A stretch of DNA of 64,000 nucleotides from Paenibacillus sp. FSL K6-0276 (GCF_037977235.1 NZ_CP150276.1:1674001-1738000), one strand, 5' to 3'. Positions 53,502 to 63,444 are shown, counted from the first letter of the stretch. Program-made: numbers and translations. The notes: generated by a model from the letters alone, not told the origin.

Positions 53502-55898
53502 ATGAGTAAAAATTATATACATGCGGAATTAATGTTGGAGGTATATGAAGGTAAAGACCTGGGCTTGACCTACTCAGTGGAGTACAGTGTATTTAAAGTC
53601 TGGGCACCTACGGCCTTTGCTGTGTCTCTAGTACTGTACGAAACAGATGGAAATCAACTTAACATTGGAATAGATCCGAGCTCTACTGATAGTGGACGTA
53701 TTATATATATGCAGCGACAGAATGGCGGAATCTGGCAGACTAAGTTATCAGGTGATTTGAAAGGGAAATATTATATGTACCGCGCTGTATATGCTAATGG
53801 AAATGTGGCGGAAGTAGTAGATCCCTATGCCACAGCAGTATCGGCAAATGGTTTAAGAACAGCAATCGTTGATTTGCGTGGTACCCATCCTGAGCATTGG
53901 GATAAGGACGTTGCTCCCCCATTGCAGCATCCTGCAGACGCTGTTATTTACGAGCTTCATGTGCGGGACTTCTCCTCACATGAGAGCTCTGGCATGCACT
54001 ATAAAGGTACATTCAAAGCATTTACCGAATTTGGATTAAGGGATTCGGAAGGAAATACAATAGGTATTGATCATCTGGCTGAACTAGGTATCACCCATAT
54101 ACATCTGATGCCTGTGTTCGATTTCCAGACCGTAGATGAGTTAAGTGTAATTAAGCGCGGTTCGTCAAATGAACATACAGACTACAATTGGGGTTATGAC
54201 CCCCAGCATTATAACGTACCGGAAGGATCCTATAGCACAAATCCTGCCGATCCAGAGCTGCGAATTCGCGAATTTAAAGAGATGGTTCAGGCCTTGCACA
54301 GTCGTGGGATATCGGTGATTATGGATGTAGTATACAATCATACGTATGCTGTGGAGAATGGCCCCTTCGAGCCGCTTGTGCCTGATTATTTCTATCGCCG
54401 TGACTTTTTGGGGCGTTTATCTAATGGCTCGGGAGTTGGTAATGAGCTAGCTACAGAGCGTCCGATGGTACGCAAATATATTAAGGATTCGTTGTCCTAC
54501 TGGGCTTCGGAGTATCATATTGATGGCTTCAGGTTTGATCTTATGGGTCTGATGGACAGTGTTACCATGCGGGAAATTACGGAGGAGCTTCGACTTGAGG
54601 TGAATCCTAATTTGCTGTTATATGGAGAACCTTGGACAGGAGGAGACTCTCCACTGGCAACGAAGACGCTAAAAGGTGTACAGCGGGGTAAGGGATATGC
54701 TGTATTCAACGATAACTTTCGCTTTGCGATCAAAGGAGATAGTGATGGTTCAGGAAGGGGCTTCATTACAGGAGAATACGGTAAAGAAGGGGCTATTGCA
54801 GCTGGAATCAAAGGAGCCATACACGAATTTACGGACTCCCCTGTAGAATCTGTGAACTATGTAACCGCCCATGACAATTTGAATTTATGGGATAAAGTGC
54901 TTACCGTTCAAGGGGGATTTCAGGAGGCGAACTTCCCCGTTATGGACAACGGAAGATTTACGGATAATGGAAGCCTAGAAGATGCCGTTGCACGGGCTAA
55001 TCCTTACGTGAATGTAGACCTAGGGAATATTCTCAGCAATGAAACTGTGCGCCGTTCCCTGCTTGCTAACGGAATCATCCTGACATCGCAAGGGATTCCA
55101 TTCTTGCACGCCGGTGATGAGCTCCTGCGCAGTAAATTTGGAGATCATAATAGCTATCGTAGCGGTGACACGATCAATGCGATCCGTTGGAATATGAAGA
55201 GTGTATTTAAGCCTGTATTTCAATATTATAAAGGTCTGATCGAACTGCGACGTACACACCCGGCATTTCGTCTACATGGTCGGCAGGAAATTGAGCGTTC
55301 GCTAGAATTTCTACGCTGCGATGGTGGTATAGTGTCATATCTGCTTAGAAATCATGCAGGAGGCGACCTATGGAACAACATAACGGTCATCTTCAACGCT
55401 AATAAAGATCGAATAAGGTTGTCTCTTCCTGAAGCTTCTAACGCTTGGAATATGGTAGTGGATCATACCCGAGCGGGGACAGAGGCATTCCGAAAGATCG
55501 CAGGCAACGAGGTAGAGATAGAAGGTTTGTCGATGATGGTGCTCTATGATGAATGCGGCGAGCCAGCACCACGGTCCAAAATCATCGAAGTACACTATGA
55601 ACGGCCAGATGGAAATTATCAGGGCTGGAATCTTTGGGTTTGGGATACAGGGATTCAGGATGGACAATGCGATTTTCGGTATATGGAGGATGGGCGTGCA
55701 GTTGCACGAATTGAGGTGTTGCCAGATACCGATTCTATCGGGTATATATTACGACTTAACGACTGGGAAGAGAAAGATGGGGATGGCGATCGTTTCATTG
55801 ATTGTTCCAAGGATGACAAGATTATTAAGGTCATGGTTATAGATCGTGATCAGGAGAATGATGGGATCTCAGATGATCATCTACAGTTAACCAGTTAA
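53502..55898 (+). CDS. Type I pullulanase with C-terminal CBM41-like domain
   Basis: The enzyme has 798 residues and hydrolyses alpha-1,6 branches of pullulan, starch or glycogen. There is no signal peptide, so it is probably intracellular. An N-terminal CBM48-like domain (YSVFKVWAPTAFAVSLVLYET) precedes the GH13 barrel with the pullulanase signature YNWGYDPQHYN, DVVYNHT, nucleophile Asp346 in GFRFDLMG, acid Glu376 in YGEPWTGG and Asp458 in TAHDNLNLWD. After about residue 690 a further domain (IIEVHYERPDGNYQGWNLWVWD) resembles the starch-binding CBM41 or pullulanase-associated domain, usually N-terminal in secreted enzymes. It acts on linear-branch products from glycogen or imported dextrins. 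Confidence 0.93.
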   Translation: MSKNYIHAELMLEVYEGKDLGLTYSVEYSVFKVWAPTAFAVSLVLYETDGNQLNIGIDPSSTDSGRIIYMQRQNGGIWQTKLSGDLKGKYYMYRAVYANGNVAEVVDPYATAVSANGLRTAIVDLRGTHPEHWDKDVAPPLQHPADAVIYELHVRDFSSHESSGMHYKGTFKAFTEFGLRDSEGNTIGIDHLAELGITHIHLMPVFDFQTVDELSVIKRGSSNEHTDYNWGYDPQHYNVPEGSYSTNPADPELRIREFKEMVQALHSRGISVIMDVVYNHTYAVENGPFEPLVPDYFYRRDFLGRLSNGSGVGNELATERPMVRKYIKDSLSYWASEYHIDGFRFDLMGLMDSVTMREITEELRLEVNPNLLLYGEPWTGGDSPLATKTLKGVQRGKGYAVFNDNFRFAIKGDSDGSGRGFITGEYGKEGAIAAGIKGAIHEFTDSPVESVNYVTAHDNLNLWDKVLTVQGGFQEANFPVMDNGRFTDNGSLEDAVARANPYVNVDLGNILSNETVRRSLLANGIILTSQGIPFLHAGDELLRSKFGDHNSYRSGDTINAIRWNMKSVFKPVFQYYKGLIELRRTHPAFRLHGRQEIERSLEFLRCDGGIVSYLLRNHAGGDLWNNITVIFNANKDRIRLSLPEASNAWNMVVDHTRAGTEAFRKIAGNEVEIEGLSMMVLYDECGEPAPRSKIIEVHYERPDGNYQGWNLWVWDTGIQDGQCDFRYMEDGRAVARIEVLPDTDSIGYILRLNDWEEKDGDGDRFIDCSKDDKIIKVMVIDRDQENDGISDDHLQLTS

Positions 55899-55907
55899 AA
55901 GTATATA

Positions 55908-55951
55908 AGGAGCTGCTTCAGGGTTAGTTATACCCCGGAACAGCTCTTTTT
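55908..55951 (+). terminator. Terminator of the pullulanase gene
   Basis: GAGCTGCTTCAGGG and CCCCGGAACAGCTC form a stem with two imperfect positions, followed by five T. It lies between convergent genes. Confidence 0.8.
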
Positions 55952-55958
55952 GTTGTTC

Positions 55959-57578
55959 TTATGGTTTTCCGATGGTTTGGTTTGATAACCCTACATCTAA
56001 AAGCTCGTAGTAAAGATTAGCTTCATTCCCTCCATGGTCTTTGGAAAGGTACATCGCTAGATCGGCGGCACGCAGAAGTTCATTAATACTGCTTCCATGC
56101 TCAGGAAATAGAGCTACGCCAATACTTGCAGAGGTGTGGAAGCTAGATCCATTGTCAATAGACCAAGATTTGTTGAATAACTTAAGCAACCGCTGTAGCA
56201 TTTCATCTAACATTTCTGGAGAGGTGAATCGGTGCAGTACCACCGCGAATTCATCACCACCAATTCGGAATGCCTGACCTACACCTTTGACCGTTTGCAA
56301 AAGCTCTCGAGAGAGCAGCTGGAGAAATTCGTCTCCAGCCAGATGTCCTAAGGTATCGTTTAGCTGCTTGAATCTGTCACAATCCAGCAGTGCGAGTGCA
56401 ATATTCTTTCTCCGTTCCTCCGGTTGGTTGATGAGATTCTCCATGTACATTTTGAAATGAGCCCGGTTGGGGATCGCGGTTAAGTGATCATAGAAGGCTA
56501 GCTTATGTAATCGTTCTTCGTATTGCTTCCGTTGTGTAATTTCACGGGACACTAACATAAATTGCGCTGGGAAATTATTACTTCCTCGAACAGGTGACAC
56601 CTTCGTTTCCAGCCATACCCATTGCCCTTCAGCTCCACGCATTCGTAGTTCTGAGATACGAGGGGTTCCCTGAACGACACTCTTTAGTTTAGCCCAAGCA
56701 ATCTCCGGTTCACGAATGTAGTTGGATAGTGGGTCACCCTTTTTAGGAACATAGCCGAGAATACTTGAATGTGAAGGGGAGCTATACAGGATCAACCCGT
56801 TAGGATCAGTCAATATAATAAAGTCAGACATAGTTTCACCGATTAGCTGATAGAGTGTTTGTTCCTCCAGCATTTCATTCTTGAGCCAAATGATTTTTCG
56901 TCCAAGATAAATAATAACTAGAAGCAGTATAAAGAAGACCAGTGAGTATAGCGCAAAGAGCATACTCTTTTTATCTTGGAACCCATCTGTTACTTGCAAG
57001 GCGTATTTGTCTATCAGGTCTTCTGATTGATCTAGATGAGTTCTAACTTCATTTAGCTGCATGTTCAGGTTTACAGCATGATATGAAGCGGTGTCCCATG
57101 CGATCTGCATCCGTTCAGTTATCAATGCATCCCCTGTGCTCTTCCATATGACTAAGGACGTTTCGAAGGCATGGAGCTTGTTCTCTAATTCAGTAAGTAT
57201 ACTATTTGCTTGCTTCATATCACTGTAGGGTTTGTTGATAGATTTGATGTCTGAACTCGCTAGACTTACCCGTTCTTCTGCTTGTTGATTATTGTCCTTA
57301 AATTCCTGAATGAACTGATCACGTTCAGCTTCTGTGAGGTTTGAGCTCATTGAGGAGTGGAGGGCGATTGCGGCTTGATACAGATCACGATCAGCGCTTA
57401 GTATGAGCTCAGAGTTCTCAAATACATCTTCATATAAAGAATCTGACATTCTGTTAATGGTGTGATTTAAATAGAGTAAAGAAGCTACACTAATCCCAAC
57501 CAGAAGAATGGAGATCGCAGCGAAAATAAAGATTAGTTTGCGAGTTACTTTGATATCGAAAAATCCAGCCACGGTCAT
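55959..57578 (-). CDS. Membrane-bound diguanylate cyclase with PAS domain
   Basis: A signalling protein of about 539 residues that should make cyclic di-GMP. A first membrane segment (LIFIFAAISILLVGISVASLLYL) is followed by an extracellular helical sensor of about 170 residues resembling four-helix-bundle chemoreceptor sensors, then a second segment (MLFALYSLVFFILLLVIIYLG). The cytoplasmic part has a PAS domain (LIGETMSDFIILTDPNGLILYSSPS) and a GGDEF domain with an intact active site, FRIGGDEFAVVL, and DHLTAIPNRAHF at its start. ATG 57578 has GGGGAG close before it; a TTG at 57605 is less likely. The signal is unknown. Confidence 0.93.
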   Translation of the reverse strand: MTVAGFFDIKVTRKLIFIFAAISILLVGISVASLLYLNHTINRMSDSLYEDVFENSELILSADRDLYQAAIALHSSMSSNLTEAERDQFIQEFKDNNQQAEERVSLASSDIKSINKPYSDMKQANSILTELENKLHAFETSLVIWKSTGDALITERMQIAWDTASYHAVNLNMQLNEVRTHLDQSEDLIDKYALQVTDGFQDKKSMLFALYSLVFFILLLVIIYLGRKIIWLKNEMLEEQTLYQLIGETMSDFIILTDPNGLILYSSPSHSSILGYVPKKGDPLSNYIREPEIAWAKLKSVVQGTPRISELRMRGAEGQWVWLETKVSPVRGSNNFPAQFMLVSREITQRKQYEERLHKLAFYDHLTAIPNRAHFKMYMENLINQPEERRKNIALALLDCDRFKQLNDTLGHLAGDEFLQLLSRELLQTVKGVGQAFRIGGDEFAVVLHRFTSPEMLDEMLQRLLKLFNKSWSIDNGSSFHTSASIGVALFPEHGSSINELLRAADLAMYLSKDHGGNEANLYYELLDVGLSNQTIGKP

Positions 57579-57942
57579 CTTCTCCCCGCATAAGATGTTT
57601 AACAAATCTTATTGCTGCTAACGTATAACCTGCGGAACTTCCATCTGTGGCAGGTGTGTTTTATATTCAGGCAAAGATGTTGAGAGTGATTAAGTAAAAA
57701 AAAGAGGTGTTTTAACATAGTGGGAAATGAGGCATGGGAAAGATAAATTGTGTGTGGATCGCAGTTTGTTGTACAACAAGTATATAGGACGTCCTACTTA
57801 TAGAGCAATCGCTTCCTCAAATAAATATCATTAATAAAAAAATTAAAATGATTATGGTATGGGCCTATTGCCTTATCTATATTCAAATTCATAAATCCTA
57901 TTACCCAACTCCTTCGTAAATGATATCCAGCTCAGCCCCTAA
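57579..57942. other. Intergenic region with two tight palindromes
   Basis: No gene is seen. TTGTTGTACAACAA (57766-57779) and TAGGACGTCCTA (57785-57796) are perfect palindromes six bases apart. They could be operators or remnants of repeats. The rest is AT-rich. Confidence 0.45.
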
Positions 57943-57979
57943 AAAAAGCTGCCCAGTCATATAATGACTTTGACAGCTG
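57941..57979 (-). terminator. Terminator of the secreted protein gene
   Basis: On the minus strand AGCTG...AGTCAT pairs with ATGACT...CAGCT, followed by seven T. Confidence 0.85.
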
Positions 57980-57998
57980 ACTTTGAAGTGATTATTCG

Positions 57999-58967
57999 TT
58001 ACGTAGTAGCGCTTTTCAACTGCGTCTCGACGGTATTGCTGCTGATCGTAAGCTTCTTGACGACGTTGCTGGCTACGACAAGATCAGGTGTGGTAGCGGC
58101 GGAATCTTCTCCAGCAAATTGCAGAGTCATATTGTCTGTCTTCATATAAGAGGGGATTTCCGTCATGTAGTAGATCGTCTTTTTTTCCTGTGGCTGTACT
58201 TTGTAGTTGCAGCTCGCATCATCGAGCGTCAGTTCAAATACAGATCCTCCTGCGGATGCGAGGTATCCCTTAAGTTCAGTATCACTGAGCACTTTGCTTC
58301 CTTGATTGGTTAAGCTCACACCTACTTTGGCATATACCTTACCGTTATATTTGTAAATTTGTAGACTTTCCGTTTTGGTTATAACAGGGAGGTTATTTAG
58401 GGTGATCTTTTTACTCTGCCCTCTAGCGACGGCTTGTGAAAAAGCTGCTGGAAGTGTGAAGGTCCCCAACCTCTTTTGATAATTGCTGGTACTACTGAAA
58501 TCCCAACCGAATAATGAAATCGTAACCCCATTTAAAGATGTGGATTTACCGACGTTTACGTAATAGGTTACAGACTGACTGCTTTTGGAGGCTATGGATT
58601 TGATGGTTGCACTGCTAGTTACTGGGCTTCCTTGGATAACCGTTCCTCCGGTAGTAGTTACCTTAGAGAGATAGTCCACAAGATTGATACTGCTATCGCT
58701 CCCATTGTAATAGCTGAGTGTGTATGTAAGAAAATTGCCGCTATCCTGAGTCAAAAAGCCAACATCGCTCAGCTTCACGCTAAAGCTACTCTTCAAAGCT
58801 ATAGAGCCGAGTTTATCCAGAGTGGATACGGTGGTGGTTGTGGCTGTTTTGGCAGATGAAGTAGTCGTTGATGCCGCGTATGCTCCGTACGCTCCGTACG
58901 CTGTAGCTTGACTCAGAACTGCTGCGCTAAGCATGATCACAGCTGCTTTTGTTCTTCGTGCGTGCAT
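57999..58967 (-). CDS. Secreted protein of unknown function
   Basis: The protein has 322 residues and I do not recognise a family. A signal peptide is clear: RRTKAAVIMLSAAVLSQATA followed by small residues, with likely cleavage near AYGAYAAS. The YGA repeat at the cleavage region comes from a 9-bp DNA repeat (GCTCCGTAC, near 58879-58900). A Thr/Ser-rich linker (STTTSSAKTATTTTVSTL) leads to two similar-looking beta-rich halves, around SFSVKLSDVGFLTQDSGNFLTYTL and SLQIYKYNGKVYAKVGVSLTNQG, each followed by a Ser/Lys-rich strand. This suggests two Ig-like or DUF4352-like modules. It is probably released or wall-associated. Confidence 0.7.
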   Translation of the reverse strand: MHARRTKAAVIMLSAAVLSQATAYGAYGAYAASTTTSSAKTATTTTVSTLDKLGSIALKSSFSVKLSDVGFLTQDSGNFLTYTLSYYNGSDSSINLVDYLSKVTTTGGTVIQGSPVTSSATIKSIASKSSQSVTYYVNVGKSTSLNGVTISLFGWDFSSTSNYQKRLGTFTLPAAFSQAVARGQSKKITLNNLPVITKTESLQIYKYNGKVYAKVGVSLTNQGSKVLSDTELKGYLASAGGSVFELTLDDASCNYKVQPQEKKTIYYMTEIPSYMKTDNMTLQFAGEDSAATTPDLVVASNVVKKLTISSNTVETQLKSATT

Positions 58968-59141
58968 GTAATTCCCTCCCTATATAAAGTCCTAGTTCTA
59001 TGAAGGTTTTATGATTGAGTACAACCGTGCCCTCTTAGTAATGGAAATTATCAAGTTCCGCTGAACGTTAGCTGAAAAAAAGTCCACAAAACGGCTCTGA
59101 ACCTCAAAGCCAGCTTAAAGCGAGATAAAAATCACCCTAAC
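58968..59141. other. Intergenic region upstream of the pheS leader
   Basis: It should hold the promoter of the secreted protein gene on the minus strand. Nothing else is recognisable before the repeat at 59142. Confidence 0.4.
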
Positions 59142-59178
59142 CGTCCTTATAAGGACGCCGAAGGCGTTTATGCTTGAG
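59142..59178. repeat. Dispersed ~90-bp repeat, partial copy 3
   Basis: Only the right part of the element is present: the perfect palindrome CGTCCTTATAAGGACG, the CGCC-GAA-GGCG hairpin and TTTATGCTTG. It ends two bases before the -35 of the pheS promoter. Confidence 0.75.
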
Positions 59179-59179
59179 C

Positions 59180-59208
59180 TTGTCAAAACGACAGATTTTG
59201 CATATAAT
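59180..59208 (+). promoter_or_regulatory. Promoter of the pheS-pheT leader
   Basis: TTGTCA (59180-59185), 17-base spacer and TATAAT (59203-59208). Confidence 0.88.
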
Positions 59209-59224
59209 AAATAGACATATCTCT

Positions 59225-59578
59225 TGCATAAAAGAGATACCTGACAATTAGATTGAATTGTGAAATGCAGTGATGGAGAAGAGTACACAGTGCCTGACTT
59301 ACAGGGAGGAGACGCCGGTGATTGAGAGCGTTTCTAAGAAACAGAGCTGTCGAAGTTCACTCCGGAGCAGTTCCTTGAATTCCTTAAGATTGCCTTGTAA
59401 GGATGAGTAGGGGAAACCGGTCGCAGACCGTTATTTCTGTGTAAAGTGAGATAGGTATCTGTCCAGCCAAAAGAGGGAATGAAGCTCTTAAGGGGAACAG
59501 ATCAGCTTATCTAACAAGGGTGGTACCACGGTCTTTTCGTCCCTTACCGGGAGGAAAGGCCTTTTTTTGTTGAACTAG
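59225..59578 (+). promoter_or_regulatory. T-box leader controlling pheST (tRNA-Phe sensing)
   Basis: The T-box AGGGTGGTACCACG is at 59517-59530, with TGGT able to pair with the ACCA end of uncharged tRNA. In stem I AGTA (59282-59285) faces GAA (59352-59354); after one base comes TTC (59356-59358), a phenylalanine codon. This is exactly the arrangement seen in the alaS leader with GCT, so the specifier assignment is mutually supported. The terminator stem at about 59530-59571 (arms GGTCTTTTCGTCCC and GGGAGGAAAGGCC) is followed by seven T. Confidence 0.93.
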
Positions 59579-59607
59579 ACAATGATTGAAGGGGGCTGTA
59601 CACGGCC

Positions 59608-60642
59608 ATGAAAGAGAAGTTGGAAGCATTGAAGGTTGAGGCGCTGGCTAAGTTGCAGGAGGTTATGGATCCACAGGTTCTGAATGACCTAAGAGTGAAA
59701 TATCTCGGTAAAAAAGGCGAGCTTACAGAAGTTCTACGTGGTATGGGAGGACTTAGTGCTGAGGAGCGTCCGGTTATCGGGCAAGTAGCGAATCAGGTGC
59801 GTAGTGCCATTGAGGAGATTATTGGAGCGAAGCAAGAGGCTTTTCAACAGCAAGAGACTCAGCAACGTCTGCAGGCTGAAAAAGTAGACGTAACCCTACC
59901 AGGTCGCCGCATGCAGCAAGGGGGCATTCACCCGCTTAGCAGAGTGGTTCAGGAAATCGAGGATATTTTCATTGGTATGGGCTACCGTGTAGCTGAAGGT
60001 CCGGAAGTGGAGACCGATTATTATAACTTTGAAGCACTAAATCTGCCTAAAAATCACCCGGCACGCGATATGCAAGATTCTTTCTATTTGACAGATGACC
60101 TGCTTATGCGCACTCAAACGTCTCCTGTACAGATTCGTACTATGCAGGCTATGCACGGCGAAGTTCCAGTTAAAATCATTTGCCCGGGGAAAGTATTCCG
60201 CCGCGATGATGACGATGCAACGCATTCCTTCCAGTTCCATCAAATCGAAGGTTTGGTTATCGGAAGCAACATTCGGATGAGTGATCTGAAAGGAACCTTG
60301 CAGCAATTCGTGCAAGAGATGTTTGGCCCGAATACAGGCATTCGTCTTCGTCCGAGCTTCTTCCCCTTCACCGAGCCAAGCGTTGAAGTTGACGTAAGCT
60401 GCTTCAAATGTGGCGGCGATGGCTGCAGACTATGTAAGCAAAGCGGATGGTTAGAAATCCTTGGCGCGGGCATGGTGCATCCAAATGTTCTGAAAATGGG
60501 TGGCTATGATCCTGCTAAGTATAGCGGCTTCGCATTCGGAATGGGTGTTGAGCGGATTGCTATGCTTAAATATGGCATCGATGACATCCGTCATTTCTAT
60601 AACAACGATATGAGTTTTGTAAAGCAGTTCAAGGGCGTTTAG
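59608..60642 (+). CDS. pheS: Phenylalanine--tRNA ligase alpha subunit
   Basis: The catalytic subunit of the alpha2-beta2 enzyme, 344 residues. After an N-terminal coiled-coil tRNA-binding region (residues 1-85) come the class II motifs: [57 protein letters not shown], and the final [22 protein letters not shown]. It pairs with PheT. Expression is T-box controlled. The start ATG is 28 bases after GGGGGCTG; no better alternative is seen. Confidence 0.98.
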   Translation: MKEKLEALKVEALAKLQEVMDPQVLNDLRVKYLGKKGELTEVLRGMGGLSAEERPVIGQVANQVRSAIEEIIGAKQEAFQQQETQQRLQAEKVDVTLPGRRMQQGGIHPLSRVVQEIEDIFIGMGYRVAEGPEVETDYYNFEALNLPKNHPARDMQDSFYLTDDLLMRTQTSPVQIRTMQAMHGEVPVKIICPGKVFRRDDDDATHSFQFHQIEGLVIGSNIRMSDLKGTLQQFVQEMFGPNTGIRLRPSFFPFTEPSVEVDVSCFKCGGDGCRLCKQSGWLEILGAGMVHPNVLKMGGYDPAKYSGFAFGMGVERIAMLKYGIDDIRHFYNNDMSFVKQFKGV

Positions 60643-60985
60643 ATTTTTGGTGGGCGAGCTGGATTACGGGTTAGGAGTAAGTAGCAATTGGGTTGCCGAT
60701 CTTGCTTAATAAAAGACTATTTATAGAAGGAACGGAGAAAAATTTTGGAACTGTAGAAGCGTCAGCGTTCGCCTTTATCCTTGGATTTCTACCGCGAGAA
60801 GCGGTTTAAATCAGGAAATCTGAGGATAACAGCGATCGGAAGTCCAATATTTTTCGTAGTGACTGCTCTAAATAGGACGGGTATGAAGCTTTGATCGAGT
60901 AATCCTAATTTGTACTACTCCCACAGGAAGCAGATCGAACGGCAAGTAGATAAATACATCTGAAACATAAAGGAAGTGAGCGGAC
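60643..60985. other. Unusually long pheS-pheT gap
   Basis: The gap is 343 bases, while pheS and pheT are usually almost adjacent. About half is a long hairpin repeat (60717-60875). No gene, promoter or terminator is clear, so pheT is probably still read from the pheS transcript. Confidence 0.55.
60717..60875. repeat. Long hairpin repeat (TTTATAGAA family), copy 2
   Basis: The 159-base element pairs with itself in successive blocks: CTATTTA with TAAATAG at the ends, GAAAAATTTTGG with CCAATATTTTTC, TTATCCTnnGATTTC with GAAATCnnAGGATAA, and a top hairpin ACCGC-GAGAA-GCGGT. It shares its left end with the hairpin upstream of ilvD. I recall similar elements in other Paenibacillus genomes but cannot verify this. 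Confidence 0.7.
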
Positions 60986-63430
60986 ATGAAAGTATCAACC
61001 GGATGGTTGGCTGATTATACATCGATTGAAGGAGTAACCGCCGAAGAGCTAGCGGAGAAGATTACCGCTGCTGGCATTGAAATTGACGGAGTAGAGCGCC
61101 GCAATAAAGGGATTTCCGGCATCGTAACTGGCTATGTGAAATCAAAAGAAAAACATCCTGATGCAGATAAGCTGAATGTATGTATCGTGGATGCAGGCCA
61201 AGGTGAGGATCTACAAATCGTCTGTGGCGCAAAAAATGTGGATGCGGGACAAATCGTTCCTGTAGCACTTGTTGGCGCTAAGCTGCCAGGACTGGATATC
61301 AAAAAAGCGAAGCTACGTGGCGTTTTATCGCAAGGGATGATCTGCTCGGCTAAAGAATTGGGACTCAATGATAAATTGCTTCCTAAAGAGCAACAAGAAG
61401 GAATTCTTGTACTTCCTGAAGGCACGGAGATCGGTCAAGATATTTCGAAGGTGCTAGGTCTAAATGATGAAATTCTGGAATTTGATCTGACTCCGAACCG
61501 TTCAGATTGCCTAAGCATGATTGGTGCTGCTTATGAAGTGAGCGCGATTCTTGGACGCGACATCAAATTGCCTGATCCAGCGAGCGAAATGATTGAGATC
61601 AGCGGTTCAGCTGCTCATTCCATTTCCGTTAAGATTGAGAATGAAGAACTCTGCAGTCATTATGCAGTTCGTTATATCTCAGGCCTTAAGCCTGCAGCAT
61701 CACCGCTGTGGATTCAGAATCGTCTGATGGCGGCAGGAATTCGTCCGATTAACAATATTGTGGACATCACCAACTACGTGATGCTCGAATACGGACAGCC
61801 GCTGCATGCTTTTGATGCGGACAAAATAGAAGGCGGAGAACTCGGCGTTCGTCTTGCTCATGAAGGTGAAGTCCTGACTACACTTGACGGTCAAGAGCGG
61901 AAGCTAGAGCCACATATGCTCGTTATCGCTGATGGAGCTAAAGCAGTAGGTCTGGCCGGAGTAATGGGCGGCCGGGATACGGAAGTTACTGCTGAGACGG
62001 TAAATCTCGTTCTGGAATCCGCTAAGTTTGATGGAGGAACTGTTCGTAAAACCTCGCGTCAACTGGGACTTCGCTCAGAAGCATCCCTTCGTTTCGAGAA
62101 AGAAGTGGATCCAAATGCAGTTATCCCTGCATTGAACCGCGCAGCAGTACTTATTGCGCGTTATGCTGGCGGATCTGTGCATGAAGGAATTGTGCAGGCA
62201 GGCACAGTCGCTGCTCCAGAGAAGGTCCTGACTTTGCCTTTGGAGAAGCTGAACCGTTATCTCGGAACAGATCTGTCCTTGCTAGAAGTGAAGACATTGT
62301 TTGGTCGTCTACATTTCAAATGCGGGGATACCGCACAAGGGCTGGTCGAAGTTCAGGTGCCAACTAGACGTGGCGATATCAGCTATGATGTTGATCTTAT
62401 CGAAGAAATTGCTCGTCTGTACGGGTACGACAATATTCCAACGACTCTAATTGAAGGAGTTACAACGCCAGGCGCATTAACGCATAAGCAATCGCTCCGC
62501 CGTGAACTGCGTCGCCTGTTGTCACATGGCGGTTATCAGGAAGTGATGGGCTACTCCTTCATCCAGCCGGAACAAAGCAAAATGTTCCCTGAGTTATCGG
62601 AAGGCTCACAAGCGGTTAAATTGGCTATGCCAATGAGTGAAGAGCGCAGCGTATTGCGTACTAGCCTTTTGCCACAACTTTTGGATATTGCTAGCTACAA
62701 TACCAACCGTCGTCAAAGTGATCTAGCGTTATTTGAGATCGGCAATGTCTTCTTCACAGATGAAGAGCAGTTGACTCGTCAGCCACGTGAACTGCCGGTG
62801 CTGGGGTTGTTGCTTAGCGGTAGCCTAACAGTGAAGCAATGGAACGTTTCTGCACAGCCTGTCGATTTCTTTGATTTGAAGGGTGCGCTGGAATCGGCAT
62901 TTGCTTATTTGGGTCTTACAGACAGAATCATCTACGAGGGAGATAGTCCAGAAGGATATCATCCTGGACGTTCCGCGTCGGTATATTTACTCGGGGACGA
63001 GGGTCGTGTGAAGATTGGAACCATGGGACAGCTCCATCCGGATCTGCAAAGAGAGCTTGATCTAGTGGATACTTATGTAGCTGAGATTCTATTGCAGCCG
63101 CTGTATGATAACACGCAAAGCCGTCTGCAATATAATGAACTTCCACGTTTCCCAGGGATGGAACGGGATATTGCCGTGGTTGTGGATTCAGCTCTACCAG
63201 CAGGCGACCTGCTAGCTTCAATCCGTGCGAACGGAGGAACTTTACTGCAGTCCGTACAGGTATTCGACGTGTACACTGGTGGCAAGTTAGAGAGTGGAAA
63301 GAAGAGTATCGCGATCTCACTGCTGTATCGTCACGGTGAACATACATTGACAGATGAAGAGGTTGGAGAAGTGCATGATAAGCTATTATCGGCCCTTCAA
63401 CAAACTTTTGGTGCAGAATTAAGAAAATAG
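60986..63430 (+). CDS. pheT: Phenylalanine--tRNA ligase beta subunit
   Basis: The large subunit, 814 residues, with the full bacterial domain order. There is an N-terminal tRNA-binding domain (VTGYVKSKEKHPDADKLNVCIVD), B1/B5 domain (LEFDLTPNRSDCLSMIGAAYEV), the B3/B4 editing region, catalytic-like core and a C-terminal anticodon-binding domain (LPRFPGMERDIAVVVDSALPAGDLLASIRANGG, FDVYTGGKLESGKKSIAISL). The beta subunit edits tyrosine mistakenly attached to tRNA-Phe. AGGAAGTGAG precedes the ATG. A terminator follows. Confidence 0.98.
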   Translation: MKVSTGWLADYTSIEGVTAEELAEKITAAGIEIDGVERRNKGISGIVTGYVKSKEKHPDADKLNVCIVDAGQGEDLQIVCGAKNVDAGQIVPVALVGAKLPGLDIKKAKLRGVLSQGMICSAKELGLNDKLLPKEQQEGILVLPEGTEIGQDISKVLGLNDEILEFDLTPNRSDCLSMIGAAYEVSAILGRDIKLPDPASEMIEISGSAAHSISVKIENEELCSHYAVRYISGLKPAASPLWIQNRLMAAGIRPINNIVDITNYVMLEYGQPLHAFDADKIEGGELGVRLAHEGEVLTTLDGQERKLEPHMLVIADGAKAVGLAGVMGGRDTEVTAETVNLVLESAKFDGGTVRKTSRQLGLRSEASLRFEKEVDPNAVIPALNRAAVLIARYAGGSVHEGIVQAGTVAAPEKVLTLPLEKLNRYLGTDLSLLEVKTLFGRLHFKCGDTAQGLVEVQVPTRRGDISYDVDLIEEIARLYGYDNIPTTLIEGVTTPGALTHKQSLRRELRRLLSHGGYQEVMGYSFIQPEQSKMFPELSEGSQAVKLAMPMSEERSVLRTSLLPQLLDIASYNTNRRQSDLALFEIGNVFFTDEEQLTRQPRELPVLGLLLSGSLTVKQWNVSAQPVDFFDLKGALESAFAYLGLTDRIIYEGDSPEGYHPGRSASVYLLGDEGRVKIGTMGQLHPDLQRELDLVDTYVAEILLQPLYDNTQSRLQYNELPRFPGMERDIAVVVDSALPAGDLLASIRANGGTLLQSVQVFDVYTGGKLESGKKSIAISLLYRHGEHTLTDEEVGEVHDKLLSALQQTFGAELRK

Positions 63431-63444
63431 CAGGAATTGTGTAA

